Source: Caballeronia cordobensis
GTDB lineage: Bacteria > Pseudomonadota > Gammaproteobacteria > Burkholderiales > Burkholderiaceae
DNA length: 64,000 nucleotides
NCBI RefSeq assembly: GCF_001544575.2
Contig: NZ_FCNY02000009.1
Coordinates: forward strand, 310,001-374,000
Direction of reading: 5' to 3'
Shown here: piece after piece, positions 35,353 to 44,187 of the stretch
Layout of the letters: each line of letters opens with the position of its first letter
Position numbering within the stretch: the first letter of the stretch is position 1
Notes under the pieces: model-generated
The model's input: the letters and a program-made list of their open reading frames with translations, nothing else
Databases searched by the model: none
Told to the model about the DNA's origin: nothing
Program-made: the position numbers and the translations under genes

Positions 35353-36279
35353 ATGAAGGAAGAATCCCCGAAAGCCATTTTCTACGCGCTCGCCGCGAAC
35401 TTCGGCATCGCCGTCTGCAAGTTCGGGGCGGCGGCCTACACCGGTTCGGGCGCGATGTTCGCCGAAGCCATCCATTCCACCGCGGATTGCGGCAACCAAC
35501 TGCTGCTGCTCTTCGGCCTGAAGCGCGCGCAGGCGCCCGCGAACGCGCTGCATCCGCTCGGCTCGGGGCGCGAGATCTATTTTTACGCGCTCATCGTCGC
35601 GCTGCTGCTGTTCTTCGTGGGCGGTGCGTTTTCGGTGTACGAGGGCGCGCATCGGCTGCTGCATCACGAGCCGTTGAGCAATCCGATCGTCGCGCTCGTG
35701 ATCCTCGGCGTCTCCGTCGTGCTCGAAGCGTTTTCGCTCGCGGGCGCGATACGCGAAATCCGCAAGGGCGCGCCGAACAAGACCTTGTGGCGATGGTTCC
35801 GCGAGACGCGCGAATCGGAACTGCTCGTGGTCGCGGGCGAGGACGTCGCGGCGCTCCTCGGCCTCGCGATCGCGTTCGCCGCGGTGCTCATGACCATGCT
35901 CACCGGCAATCCCGCCTACGACGCGGCGGGATCGGTCGGCGTCGGCGTGCTGCTGATGATCATCGCGTTTCTCGTCGCGCGCGAAGTCAAGTCGATGATC
36001 GTCGGCGAATCGGCGAGTCCGGAAGTGCGCAAGGCGATCGATGCGCACCTGCGGGCGCGTCCCGAAATCAAGCGCATCATCAGCCTCATCACGCTGCAGT
36101 GGGGCAAGCATGTGGTCGTTGCCGTGCAGGCGGAAATGCTCGACTATCCGAGCGGGCGCGCGATGATCGATGCGATCAACCTCATCGAGGACGATCTTCA
36201 GCGTGCGTTTCCGCAAGTGCGCTGGGTATTCTTCGAACCCGATATCGCGCGCGATCGCGGCGAACCCGCGACTGTGTGA
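35353..36279 (+). CDS. Cation diffusion facilitator family transporter
   Basis: A 308-residue inner-membrane antiporter for divalent metals with about six hydrophobic segments. The metal-site Asp/His of CDF proteins is seen in FAEAIHSTADCGNQ (HSTAD) and LLVVAGEDVAALLG (GED in the position of HxxxD). The C-terminal about 90 residues form the cytoplasmic ferredoxin-like domain. Start 28 bp after selD, so probably co-transcribed. The substrate (Zn, Mn, Co or Fe) is not clear, and the modified second site is noteworthy. Confidence 0.88.
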   Translation: MKEESPKAIFYALAANFGIAVCKFGAAAYTGSGAMFAEAIHSTADCGNQLLLLFGLKRAQAPANALHPLGSGREIYFYALIVALLLFFVGGAFSVYEGAHRLLHHEPLSNPIVALVILGVSVVLEAFSLAGAIREIRKGAPNKTLWRWFRETRESELLVVAGEDVAALLGLAIAFAAVLMTMLTGNPAYDAAGSVGVGVLLMIIAFLVAREVKSMIVGESASPEVRKAIDAHLRARPEIKRIISLITLQWGKHVVVAVQAEMLDYPSGRAMIDAINLIEDDLQRAFPQVRWVFFEPDIARDRGEPATV

Positions 36280-36382
36280 CCGCAGTGAACGCAGTGAACG
36301 CATGAGGGCGCCGGGGATGGTTTTTGCTGGCCCGACCACACCGCGCTAACATAGGCCGAGCCATTTCGAGATCATCCGACCC

Positions 36383-38941
36383 ATGCGCAAATTGTTCCTT
36401 TCTGCATTCTTCATCGTTTTATCGAGCAGTCTTTCGCTTATTTCGCAGTCCTCCTTCGCTGCGGCCGATGCCACGCAAAACGCGTCGCAAGCCGTTGCGC
36501 TGACGCCGCAACAGGCGCGCGACGCGCTTTCGGTGCTGAACGATCCCGCGCGCCGCGCTCAGGTCGCCGATACGCTGCGCGCCATCGCGGCGGCCGGTGC
36601 TTTGGCCGCGCCCGCGAGCGCGCCGCAGAGCGCGTCGGCATCGGCATCGGCAACTTCGGCGGCGCCCGCGTCGGGGGCGTCCGGCGTGCTGGCCCATTCG
36701 CTGACGGCGAACGGGCTCGCGTCGCAGATATCGCGTCAGGCGGGGCACTGGCTCGTGGAGATCGGGGCGGGCATCCGTCATTCCGTCGCCGCGCTGCTCG
36801 ACTTCGGCTCGATGGCCTCGTGGTGGCGTGATCGCATGTCGAGCGACGAGGCGCGCGCGCTCATCGGGCATGTCGCGTGGACCGTGCTCGCTTCGCTCTT
36901 GCCCGCGCTGCTGCTCGAATTCCTGTGCTCGCGCCTGCTCGCCAAGCCGCGCGCGCGGATCGCGGCGCGCGGCGTCGCCGATGCGGAGGACCAGCAGCCC
37001 GAGCTCGTGCGCGAGCAACGCGCCGCCGAACGTGAAGAAGACGCCGCGGCCAGAAGCGGCGACGAAACCGCGATACATCTCGCCGAGCGCAAGGTCGACA
37101 CCGCGCGCGGACAACGTCATGCGGCGCGTCACTGGACGCTCCTGCAGCGCTTGCCCAGCGCGCTGCTCCACGGCTTTCTCGCCATGGTGCCGCTCGTCGT
37201 GTTCATTGGCGCGGTGACGGTGCTGATGTCGGTGTTCATCGACGACAACACGCCCGAAGCGCGGGTCGCGGGCTCGATCATCGACGTCTATCTGGTGTGC
37301 CGCGCAATCGTGATCGTGAGCGGCTTCTTCTTCGCGCCGCGCGCGCCGGGCTTGCGTCTCATCCAGATGGGCGATCTCCATGCGGCCTACCTGCATCGCT
37401 GGCTGCGGCGCACCGTGTGCGTCGCGGGCGCGGGCATCGCGCTCGCCAACGCCGCGGAGCCGATCGGCTTGTCCGACGATGCGCGCATCGCCATCCTGAA
37501 GATCGTGCTGCTCGGGGTGCATCTGATGATCGCGTTCGTGATCTTCGAGAGCCGGGTGCCGGTGGCCGAGCGCATCCGGGCGAGCGCGCGGACGAATCGC
37601 TCGGTGCGGCTCTTCGGCAACTGGGTCGCCGATGTCTGGGCGGGCGTCGCGATCTTCTTCGTGATCGCGCTGTGGTTCGTGTGGGCGCTCGACGTGCGCA
37701 ACGGCTACCGAACGCTCTTTCATCTGGGCGGCCTGTCGCTGCTCGTGCTGGTCGGCGCGCGCGTGGTGGCGATCGTCGTGTTCGGCGCGCTCGGCCGCGT
37801 CTTCCATCGCGAGGACGAGGACGACCTCACGGGCGAGTCGATCGTGCGCCGCCGCGCGTATCGCTATTACCCGGCGCTGCGGCGTATCGTGCAGACGCTC
37901 ATCTTCATCGCGATGATGGTCGCGCTGCTCCAGGTGTGGGGCATCGACATCATTCATTTCTTCACGTCGGGCGGGGTCGGCAACCGGCTCGCGTCCGCGC
38001 TCATCACGATCGTGATCGCGGCGGCGTTCGCGGTGCTCGTGTGGGAGGCCGCGAACATCGTCGTCGAGCAGCGTCTCGAACAGTGGACCGCGAGCGGCGA
38101 ACGTCTGCGCGCCGCGCGCCTGCGCACGCTGTTGCCGATGATGCGCACCGGCCTTTTCATCGTCATCGCGATGGTCGTGGTGCTGACGGGTCTCTCGGAG
38201 ATCGGCGTGAACACCGCGCCCTTGCTCGCGAGCGCGAGCATCTTCGGCGTGGCGCTCGGCTTCGGCTCGCAGAAGCTCGTGCAGGATTTCATCACCGGCA
38301 TCTTCCTGCTGATGGAAAACGCGTTGCAGGTCGGCGACTGGGTGACGCTCGCGGGCGTGTCGGGCACGGTCGAGTATCTGTCGATCCGCACGGTGCGGCT
38401 GCGCGGCGGCGACGGCTCGCTCTACACGGTGCCGTTCAGCTCCGTTTCGACGGTGAACAACACGAATCGCGGCATCGGCAACGCGGCGGTGCGCGTGTCG
38501 ATCGCGCTCGGCCAGGACGTCGATCTCGCCATTTCCACGCTGAAGGAAATCGGCGCCGCCTTGCGCGACGACGAAGCGTTCCGCGACGGCATTCTGTCCG
38601 ACTTCAGCTTCTGGGGCGTCGATGCCGTCGATGGCTCGACCGTCACCCTCGCCGGTCAGATGCAGTGCCGCGACAGCACGCGCTGGCCGGTGCAGCGCGA
38701 GTTCAACCGCCGCATCCTGAACGAATTCACGGCGCGCGGCATCGAGATCGCGAATCCGCAGCGCAATTTCGTGATCGTCAACGGCGGCAATCAGGAAGGC
38801 TCGCCCGATGCGAACGAAGCGGGCGCGGATCAGCAAGGCGAGCCGTCGAAGGCCGCGCAGCATCCGACGAGCGAAGCGGCGGGCGCGCCAAGCGTGGCGT
38901 CGAATGCGCCGCCGCCGCGGTCGTCGCAAGGCGGGACGTGA
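36383..38941 (+). CDS. Large MscS-family mechanosensitive channel (YbiO-like)
   Basis: An 852-residue inner-membrane channel with an N-terminal signal (MRKLFLSAFFIVLSSSLSLIS) and an Ala/Ser-rich periplasmic stretch. Several extra membrane segments precede the conserved MscS pore helix and beta-domain (about 600-780). The latter include LLASASIFGVALGFGSQKLVQDFITGIFLLMENALQVGDWV and TVRLRGGDGSLYTVPFSSV. A charged Arg/Glu-rich cytoplasmic loop is at about 195-250. It probably releases solutes upon osmotic downshock. The last 60 residues are disordered and Gly/Ala/Pro/Ser-rich. Confidence 0.88.
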   Translation: MRKLFLSAFFIVLSSSLSLISQSSFAAADATQNASQAVALTPQQARDALSVLNDPARRAQVADTLRAIAAAGALAAPASAPQSASASASATSAAPASGASGVLAHSLTANGLASQISRQAGHWLVEIGAGIRHSVAALLDFGSMASWWRDRMSSDEARALIGHVAWTVLASLLPALLLEFLCSRLLAKPRARIAARGVADAEDQQPELVREQRAAEREEDAAARSGDETAIHLAERKVDTARGQRHAARHWTLLQRLPSALLHGFLAMVPLVVFIGAVTVLMSVFIDDNTPEARVAGSIIDVYLVCRAIVIVSGFFFAPRAPGLRLIQMGDLHAAYLHRWLRRTVCVAGAGIALANAAEPIGLSDDARIAILKIVLLGVHLMIAFVIFESRVPVAERIRASARTNRSVRLFGNWVADVWAGVAIFFVIALWFVWALDVRNGYRTLFHLGGLSLLVLVGARVVAIVVFGALGRVFHREDEDDLTGESIVRRRAYRYYPALRRIVQTLIFIAMMVALLQVWGIDIIHFFTSGGVGNRLASALITIVIAAAFAVLVWEAANIVVEQRLEQWTASGERLRAARLRTLLPMMRTGLFIVIAMVVVLTGLSEIGVNTAPLLASASIFGVALGFGSQKLVQDFITGIFLLMENALQVGDWVTLAGVSGTVEYLSIRTVRLRGGDGSLYTVPFSSVSTVNNTNRGIGNAAVRVSIALGQDVDLAISTLKEIGAALRDDEAFRDGILSDFSFWGVDAVDGSTVTLAGQMQCRDSTRWPVQREFNRRILNEFTARGIEIANPQRNFVIVNGGNQEGSPDANEAGADQQGEPSKAAQHPTSEAAGAPSVASNAPPPRSSQGGT

Positions 38942-38975
38942 TCCTATAATCGTCTCGGCGCCGATCGCGCCCATG

Positions 38976-39007
38976 ATCGCGCCCACTGCCGGGCGCGATT
39001 TTTTTTT
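38976..39007 (+). terminator. Intrinsic terminator after the MscS gene
   Basis: Stem ATCGCGCCC (38976-38984) with GGGCGCGAT (38991-38999), loop ACTGCC, then eight T. A second copy of the left arm (GATCGCGCCC, 38963-38972) lies just upstream, allowing two alternative pairings with the same right arm. Confidence 0.88.
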
Positions 39008-39041
39008 GCATGATCGACTGTCTGCGAGGAGCACGCCCGCC

Positions 39042-40109
39042 ATGAGAGACCCCGCATCGCGAACGAAGAAAATAACGAAAGCCGTCGCCGCGGTGGCGTG
39101 TGCGGCCAGTCTCGCGGGATGCGCCTCTTCGCCGCGTTCCGTCGACAGCGCGGCCGGCGCGCGCGAAGTCAAGGTGATGATCGTCACGATGTTCGCGCCC
39201 GAAGGCAAAGTCTGGCTGGACCGGCTCGGCCCGTGGGACGCCGTCAAGGTGGCGGGCCTGTCGCCGGATTATCCGGACGTCCATTGCAATCGCGACGATG
39301 TTTGCGTCGTCACCACGGGCATGGGCCACACCAACGCGGCGGCGTCGATGATGGCGCTCGCGTTTTCGGACCGCTTCGACTTGCGCCGTACGTACTTTCT
39401 GGTCGCGGGCATCGCGGGCATCGATCCGGCGCAGGGCACGGTCGGCTCGGCGGCGTGGGCGAAGTATCTCGTCGATTTCGGCCCGCAATGGGAACTCGAT
39501 GCGCGCGAAAAGCCCGCCGCCTGGCCAAGCGGGTTCACGGGCATCAACACGAAAAATCCGAACGAAAAGCCGCCGCCCGACTATCGCACGGAAGTCTTCG
39601 CCCTCGATGCCTCGCTCGCCGACACCGCCTACGCACTCTCACGCAACGTGACCCTCGCCGACAGCGACGCGGCCCAGGCCGCCCGCGCCAAATTCAACTA
39701 CGCGCCGGCGAACCAGCCGCCGCGCGTGATCCAGTGCGACACGCTCGCCGGCGACACATGGTGGTCGGGCAGGTTCATCGGCGAACGGGCGCGCGCGTGG
39801 ACGCGTCTGCTCACCGACGGCCGCGGCGTCTACTGCACGACGCAGCAGGAGGACAACGCGACCTACGAGGCGCTCAGGCGGGCGGCAAGCGCGCACCGGG
39901 TGGATGTCGCGCGCGTCGCGGTGCTGCGCGCTGGATCGGATTTCGATCGGCCCTACGAAGGGCAGAGCGCGGTCGAGAATTTGCTCGACTACGCGGCGCA
40001 AGGCGGTTTTGCGCCGGCACTCGAAAATTTGTATCGCGCCGGTAATCCGTTCGTACGGGAAGTTGTTACAAACTGGGGCGTGTGGAGAAACGGCGCGCCG
40101 AAAAGGTAA
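39042..40109 (+). CDS. Purine nucleoside permease (NUP) family lipoprotein
   Basis: A 355-residue envelope protein. The lipoprotein signal ends AASLAGC (Cys 26). The mature part matches the NUP family (purine nucleoside permease, phosphorylase-like fold): VKVMIVTMFAPEGKVWLDRL, VVTTGMGHTNAAASMMAL, FLVAGIAGIDPAQGTVGSAAWAKYLVDFG and CTTQQEDNATYEAL. In fungi NUP proteins transport purine nucleosides, but the fold resembles nucleoside phosphorylases and the bacterial role is not settled. An A/G-rich leader (GCGAGGAGC) precedes the ATG. Confidence 0.85.
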   Translation: MRDPASRTKKITKAVAAVACAASLAGCASSPRSVDSAAGAREVKVMIVTMFAPEGKVWLDRLGPWDAVKVAGLSPDYPDVHCNRDDVCVVTTGMGHTNAAASMMALAFSDRFDLRRTYFLVAGIAGIDPAQGTVGSAAWAKYLVDFGPQWELDAREKPAAWPSGFTGINTKNPNEKPPPDYRTEVFALDASLADTAYALSRNVTLADSDAAQAARAKFNYAPANQPPRVIQCDTLAGDTWWSGRFIGERARAWTRLLTDGRGVYCTTQQEDNATYEALRRAASAHRVDVARVAVLRAGSDFDRPYEGQSAVENLLDYAAQGGFAPALENLYRAGNPFVREVVTNWGVWRNGAPKR

Positions 40110-40148
40110 CAGACCGCGTTACAAACAAGGGTAACAAAGACCGTAACA
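40065..40148. repeat. Cluster of GTTACA/GTAACA motifs upstream of flhD
   Basis: GTTACA at 40065-40070 and 40118-40123, and GTAACA at 40106-40111, 40131-40136 and 40143-40148. Two of these form near-direct repeats GGTAACAGACCG and GGTAACAAAGACCG. A palindromic GTTAC-AAGAT-GTAAC follows at 40496-40510. The cluster spans the nup stop and the start of the flhDC leader and may be a regulator-binding array. Confidence 0.35.
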
Positions 40149-40495
40149 AGTAATAGGTAATTATTTCCTAATTTTCGTTGCATCGGTAAAGCCCGTCTGA
40201 GTGGCGATTTTGGCGTTTATTCTTCTGATGAATAGCGCTAAAAATAGGCGATACCGATGTCAACCGAATCTCGAAATCCCCCGTTATTGCTGGCGGCCAG
40301 CGATTTCACCGACAAAAACGAAGCTGCCCTGATTTTGCGCGGTAAACATAAGAAGAATAGAAATGGTCCGGCAAAATCAGTCAAAATCTCCATACCGAAA
40401 AAATTACCGATCGAAAGTGTTGTTTGCAACAAAATATTATTGAGATGTGCTTGCTTTCGTCTCAGACAGTTCTTAGAATCCGTCTCACAGTGGTT

Positions 40496-40510
40496 GTTAC
40501 AAGATGTAAC
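40496..40510. promoter_or_regulatory. GTTAC/GTAAC palindrome in the flhDC leader
   Basis: GTTAC (40496-40500), spacer AAGAT, GTAAC (40506-40510), 117-131 bp before flhD. The half-sites match the GTTACA/GTAACA motifs clustered near 40065-40148, so both may bind the same regulator. Confidence 0.4.
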
Positions 40511-40540
40511 TCACTGAAACAAAGATTACGCGGTACGTAG

Positions 40541-40559
40541 CCGGGCAGAACTAGCCCGG
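40541..40559 (+). other. Hairpin in the flhD leader
   Basis: CCGGGC (40541-40546), loop AGAACTA, GCCCGG (40554-40559), located 68 bp upstream of the flhD ATG. No T-run follows. It would lie in the 5' untranslated RNA if transcription starts upstream, where it may affect stability or attenuation. Confidence 0.4.
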
Positions 40560-40626
40560 TGAGGCACAAAAAAGATATCGGCGAAAAGCCGGCGGGAAAT
40601 TCGGGGATTTACTGGAAGTTGCAACC

Positions 40627-40944
40627 ATGAACGGTCGCGAAACGCTGGAATCGATCCGGGAAATCAACTTGTCGTACATCATGCTCGCGCAGCGTCTGTT
40701 GCGCGAAGACCGCGCCATCGGCATGTTCCGGCTCGGTCTGTCGGCGGAGCTCGCCGATCTGCTGTCGGGCCTCACGCTCGCGCAGGTCGTTAAGCTTGCG
40801 TCGTCGGATAACCTGCTTTGCGCATTCCGCTTCAATGATCACACGATGCTGTCGGCTTTGACGCAACCCGCGAAGAACGCGGACATCGCGCCGACGCACG
40901 CGGCCATCCTGCTGGCTGGCCAGCCGGCTGAACAGTTCGCTTAA
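40627..40944 (+). CDS. flhD: Flagellar master regulator subunit FlhD
   Basis: A 105-residue DNA-binding partner of FlhC. Family features are LESIREINLSYIMLAQRLLREDRAIGMFRLGLSAELADLL and LVKLASSDNLLCAFRF-like sequence. FlhD4C2 activates class II flagellar genes with sigma-70. The start follows TGGAAGTTGCAACC. No flagellar structural or mot/che genes follow flhC here. Confidence 0.93.
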   Translation: MNGRETLESIREINLSYIMLAQRLLREDRAIGMFRLGLSAELADLLSGLTLAQVVKLASSDNLLCAFRFNDHTMLSALTQPAKNADIAPTHAAILLAGQPAEQFA

Positions 40945-40969
40945 GGTGACCCAGGTGACGGAGCGAGCC

Positions 40970-41632
40970 ATGCTGAAGAAGAGCCTCACTGAAGACGCCC
41001 AGGAAGTGTTCCGCGCCATCGCGTTGATCGAACTCGGCGCGCGCATGCAGGTGCTGGAGAGCGAACTCACGCTCTCGCGCGACCGCATGATCCGCCTCTA
41101 TCGCGAAGTGAAGGGTGTATCGCCGCCGAAGGGCATGCTGCCGTTCTCGGCCGACTGGTACATGACGTGGCTCGCCAACATCCACGCATCGCTTTTCTAC
41201 AACACCTATACGTTCCTCAAGAATGAAGCTGGTTGCTCGCATCTCGATGCGTTGACCAAAGGGTATCGGCTGTATCTCGAGCACTGCAACCATAGCGGCG
41301 CCGAGGCGGTACTCGATCTCACGCGGGCCTGGACTCTTGTGCGCTTCTTCGACGCGGGCATGCTGCAGATGACGCCGTGCTGCCGCTGCACCGGGAAGTT
41401 TGTCGCACACAAACATGATTTGCAGAACAACGTGGTGTGCGGGGCCTGCCAGCCGCCGTCACGCGCGGGGAAGACCAAGAAAGCGGCGGCCGCTAAACAG
41501 GCCAGCAAAGAAGCCGCTCTGGAGGTGGTGATGTCGAAGAACGAAGTGCCGGAGCATGCGGAGCACACGGTACTCGCAAACGTAGCGGCGTTACAGTCGC
41601 AACGGGCAGGCCTGGTCGCACAGGCCGCTTAG
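40970..41632 (+). CDS. flhC: Flagellar master regulator subunit FlhC
   Basis: A 220-residue partner of FlhD. Conserved sequence includes [52 protein letters not shown]. The zinc-binding Cys cluster is CCRC and CGAC in the C-terminal third ([28 protein letters not shown]). A GTG at 40946 or 40955 could add a few residues. The C-terminal about 40 residues are Ala/Lys-rich and variable. The stop is immediately followed by a terminator hairpin. Confidence 0.93.
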   Translation: MLKKSLTEDAQEVFRAIALIELGARMQVLESELTLSRDRMIRLYREVKGVSPPKGMLPFSADWYMTWLANIHASLFYNTYTFLKNEAGCSHLDALTKGYRLYLEHCNHSGAEAVLDLTRAWTLVRFFDAGMLQMTPCCRCTGKFVAHKHDLQNNVVCGACQPPSRAGKTKKAAAAKQASKEAALEVVMSKNEVPEHAEHTVLANVAALQSQRAGLVAQAA

Positions 41633-41716
41633 GCGGTAGCGGCGGCGGCCGCCCTCCGGGGACCGTCCGCGAGGATGGTGGACGACCGGCCCGCCGCTAC
41701 CGCGTTTTACTTTTTC
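41633..41716 (+). terminator. Long-stem terminator after flhDC
   Basis: Perfect 13-bp arms GCGGTAGCGGCGG (41633-41645) and CCGCCGCTACCGC (41691-41703) enclose a GC-rich 45-base loop. GTTTTACTTTTT follows. The left arm starts directly after the flhC stop. Confidence 0.75.
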
Positions 41717-41793
41717 CGTACCGAATTCATGCGGCTCGGCGTCGAAAGGCGCCGGGCCGCTTTCTCGTCCGGCCAGTAAAATGCTTCGATGGC

Positions 41794-44175
41794 ATGGGCT
41801 TTCGGGGTATCGGTTTGGCTTTGGCACAACAGGGTTTTCTGCTGACTCGTCACTGGCGCGACACCGCGGCCGGGACGGAAGTCGATTTCTGGCTCGCCAC
41901 CGGCGACGGCCCGAAGAAAATCCGCATCGCGTTGCAAACGAGCGTCGCGTTCATCCGCGCCGAGGATCGCGCGAAGGCGGAGCCGATCGTCGCCGGCGTG
42001 CGTGACGCCTATCTGCGCGAACTGCCGCTCAAGGATTTCCGTCAGAAGCCGGTGCTCGGGCTGTATTGCCCGCACTATCGCCCGTTGCTCGCGCTCGAAA
42101 AGACGCTGCGCGGCGCGGGCGTCAACGTCTTCGAGGCGGACATTCGCCCGCACGAGCGCTATCTGATGGAGCGCTTCATCACCGCGCCGGTGTCGTTCGA
42201 GGGCGTCGAGCGCGACGGCGCCATTTTCAGCGAGCTGAAGCCCGCGCCGGATTACCGGCCGTCGCTCAAAATCGTCTCGCTCGATATCGAAACGAGCCTC
42301 AAGGGCGATCTCTATTCGATCGCGCTCGAAGGTTGCGGCGCGCGTCAGGTCTTCATGCTCGGCCAGCCGAACGGCGATGCGGCCGGGACGGATTTCGCGC
42401 TCGATTATTGCGATTCCCGCGCCGACATGCTGCGCCGTTTCAACGCGTGGATCGCGCATCACGACCCGGACGCGATCATCGGCTGGAACGTCGTGCAATT
42501 CGATTTGCGCATTCTTCAGCGGCACGCCGACGACTACGGCGTGCCGCTCGCGCTCGGCCGCGACGGCAGTGCCGCCGAGTGGCGCGAGCACGGCATGAAC
42601 CGCAATCACTGGTTCATCGCGATCGCGGGGCGGCTCGTGATCGACGGCATCGAGGCGCTGCGCTCGGCGACGTGGAATTTTCCGTCGTTCAGTCTCGAAT
42701 ACGTCGCGCAGTCGCTGTTGGGCGTTGGCAAGGCGATCGACAGTCCCTATGCGCGCATGGATGAAATCGAGCGGCGTTTTCGGGAAGACAAACCCGCGCT
42801 CGCGCATTACAACCTGAGCGATTGCGAACTGGTCACGAAAGTCTTCGAGAAGACGGAGCTGCTGTCGTTTCTGCTCGAACGCGCGACCGTCACGGGCCTG
42901 CAGGCCGATCGCAGCGGCGGCTCGGTCGCGGCGTTCACGCATCTGTACATGCCGCGGATGCACCGGCTGGGCTTCGTCGCGCCGAATCTCGGCGACGTGC
43001 CCGAGGAAGCGAGCCCCGGCGGCTTCGTGATGGACTCGCGTCCCGGTCTTTACGATTCCGTGCTCGTGCTTGATTACAAGAGCCTGTATCCGTCGATCAT
43101 CCGCACCTTTCTGATCGATCCGGCCGGACTCGCGCAAGGCATGGCGACGCCCGATGAAACCGCGACCGTGCCCGGCTTTCGCGGCGCGCGTTTCTCGCGC
43201 GAGACGCACTGCCTGCCCGCGATCGTCGCGCAGGTGTGGGAAGGGCGCGAGGCGGCGAAGCGTCAGCACAACAAACCGCTGTCGCAGGCGCTCAAGATCA
43301 TCATGAACTCGTTTTACGGCGTGCTCGGATCGAGCGGTTGCCGCTTTTTCGATCCGCGTCTCGCGTCGTCGATCACCATGCGCGGTCACGAGATCATGCA
43401 TCGCACGCGCGAGCTGATCGAGGCGCGCGGCTACAGCGTCATCTACGGCGATACGGATTCGACCTTCGTCTGGCTGCGCCGCGCGCGCACCGAAGACGAC
43501 GCGGCGCGCATCGGCCGCGCGCTCGTCGCGCATGTGAACGCCTACTGGCGGGACCATCTGCGCGACGCGTTCGGCCTCGACAGCGCGCTCGAACTGCAAT
43601 TCGAAACGCACTTCAAACGCTTTCTGATGCCGACGATTCGCGGCACGGAAGAGGGCAGCAAAAAGCGCTATGCCGGACTGACGGCGCGCGCGGATGGCAG
43701 CGAGGACATCGTCTACAAGGGCCTGGAAACCGTGCGCACCGACTGGACGCCGCTCGCGCAGCGTTTCCAGCAGGAGCTGTACATGCGCATCTTCAAGGGC
43801 GAGGCGTATCAGGAGTACGTGCGCGATTACGTCGTGCGGACGCGGCGCGGCGAGCTGGACGAGTTGCTCGTCTATCGAAAGCGGCTGCGGCGCACGCTCG
43901 GCGACTATCAGCGCAACGTGCCGCCGCACGTGCGCGCCGCGCGCATCGCCGACGAATACAACGCGCGCGCCGGCCGTCCGCTGCAATATCAGAACGGCGG
44001 CTGGATCAGCTATGTGATAACGACGGCCGGTCCCGAGCCGGTCGAGGCGCGGCATGCGCCGATCGACTACGAGCACTACGTGAGCAAGCAGCTTCAACCG
44101 GTCGCGGATGGCATCCTGCCCTTCATGCGCGACGATTTCACCGCGCTCATGTCCGGCCAGAAAGCGCTGTTCTAG
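41794..44175 (+). CDS. polB: DNA polymerase II (family B)
   Basis: A 793-residue DNA polymerase, close to E. coli Pol II length (783). The 3'-5' exonuclease motif I is SLDIETSL (about 163). Polymerase motif A is DYKSLYPSI (about 427), motif [10 protein letters not shown] (about 500) and motif C YGDTDS (about 551). Pol II acts in replication restart and translesion or proofreading synthesis under SOS control. I did not find a clear LexA box in the short upstream region. The start is ATG 41794, shortly after the flhDC terminator. Confidence 0.94.
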   Translation: MGFRGIGLALAQQGFLLTRHWRDTAAGTEVDFWLATGDGPKKIRIALQTSVAFIRAEDRAKAEPIVAGVRDAYLRELPLKDFRQKPVLGLYCPHYRPLLALEKTLRGAGVNVFEADIRPHERYLMERFITAPVSFEGVERDGAIFSELKPAPDYRPSLKIVSLDIETSLKGDLYSIALEGCGARQVFMLGQPNGDAAGTDFALDYCDSRADMLRRFNAWIAHHDPDAIIGWNVVQFDLRILQRHADDYGVPLALGRDGSAAEWREHGMNRNHWFIAIAGRLVIDGIEALRSATWNFPSFSLEYVAQSLLGVGKAIDSPYARMDEIERRFREDKPALAHYNLSDCELVTKVFEKTELLSFLLERATVTGLQADRSGGSVAAFTHLYMPRMHRLGFVAPNLGDVPEEASPGGFVMDSRPGLYDSVLVLDYKSLYPSIIRTFLIDPAGLAQGMATPDETATVPGFRGARFSRETHCLPAIVAQVWEGREAAKRQHNKPLSQALKIIMNSFYGVLGSSGCRFFDPRLASSITMRGHEIMHRTRELIEARGYSVIYGDTDSTFVWLRRARTEDDAARIGRALVAHVNAYWRDHLRDAFGLDSALELQFETHFKRFLMPTIRGTEEGSKKRYAGLTARADGSEDIVYKGLETVRTDWTPLAQRFQQELYMRIFKGEAYQEYVRDYVVRTRRGELDELLVYRKRLRRTLGDYQRNVPPHVRAARIADEYNARAGRPLQYQNGGWISYVITTAGPEPVEARHAPIDYEHYVSKQLQPVADGILPFMRDDFTALMSGQKALF

Positions 44176-44187
44176 CGCCGGTTCAGG

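Larger units (their letters stand above)
40110..40626. other. AT-rich flhDC upstream region
   Basis: A 517-bp gene-free stretch that is much richer in A+T than the neighbours. It contains an open frame of 86 codons (40257-40517) with composition unlike proteins of this genome, which I regard as chance. The palindrome at 40496-40510 and hairpin at 40541-40559 lie just before flhD. Long AT-rich leaders are typical of flhDC promoters, where many regulators act. Confidence 0.6.

Noticed and set aside
36419-39247. 942-codon open frame on the minus strand
   Set aside because: Antisense to the MscS gene; low-complexity charged sequence typical of a high-GC shadow frame.
40257-40517. 86-codon open frame in the flhDC leader
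   Set aside because: The predicted protein is Lys/Ser-rich and lacks the codon bias of this genome; it falls in AT-rich regulatory DNA.
41707-44097. 796-codon open frame on the minus strand
   Set aside because: Antisense to polB, whose catalytic motifs are clear; the opposite frame has no domain.
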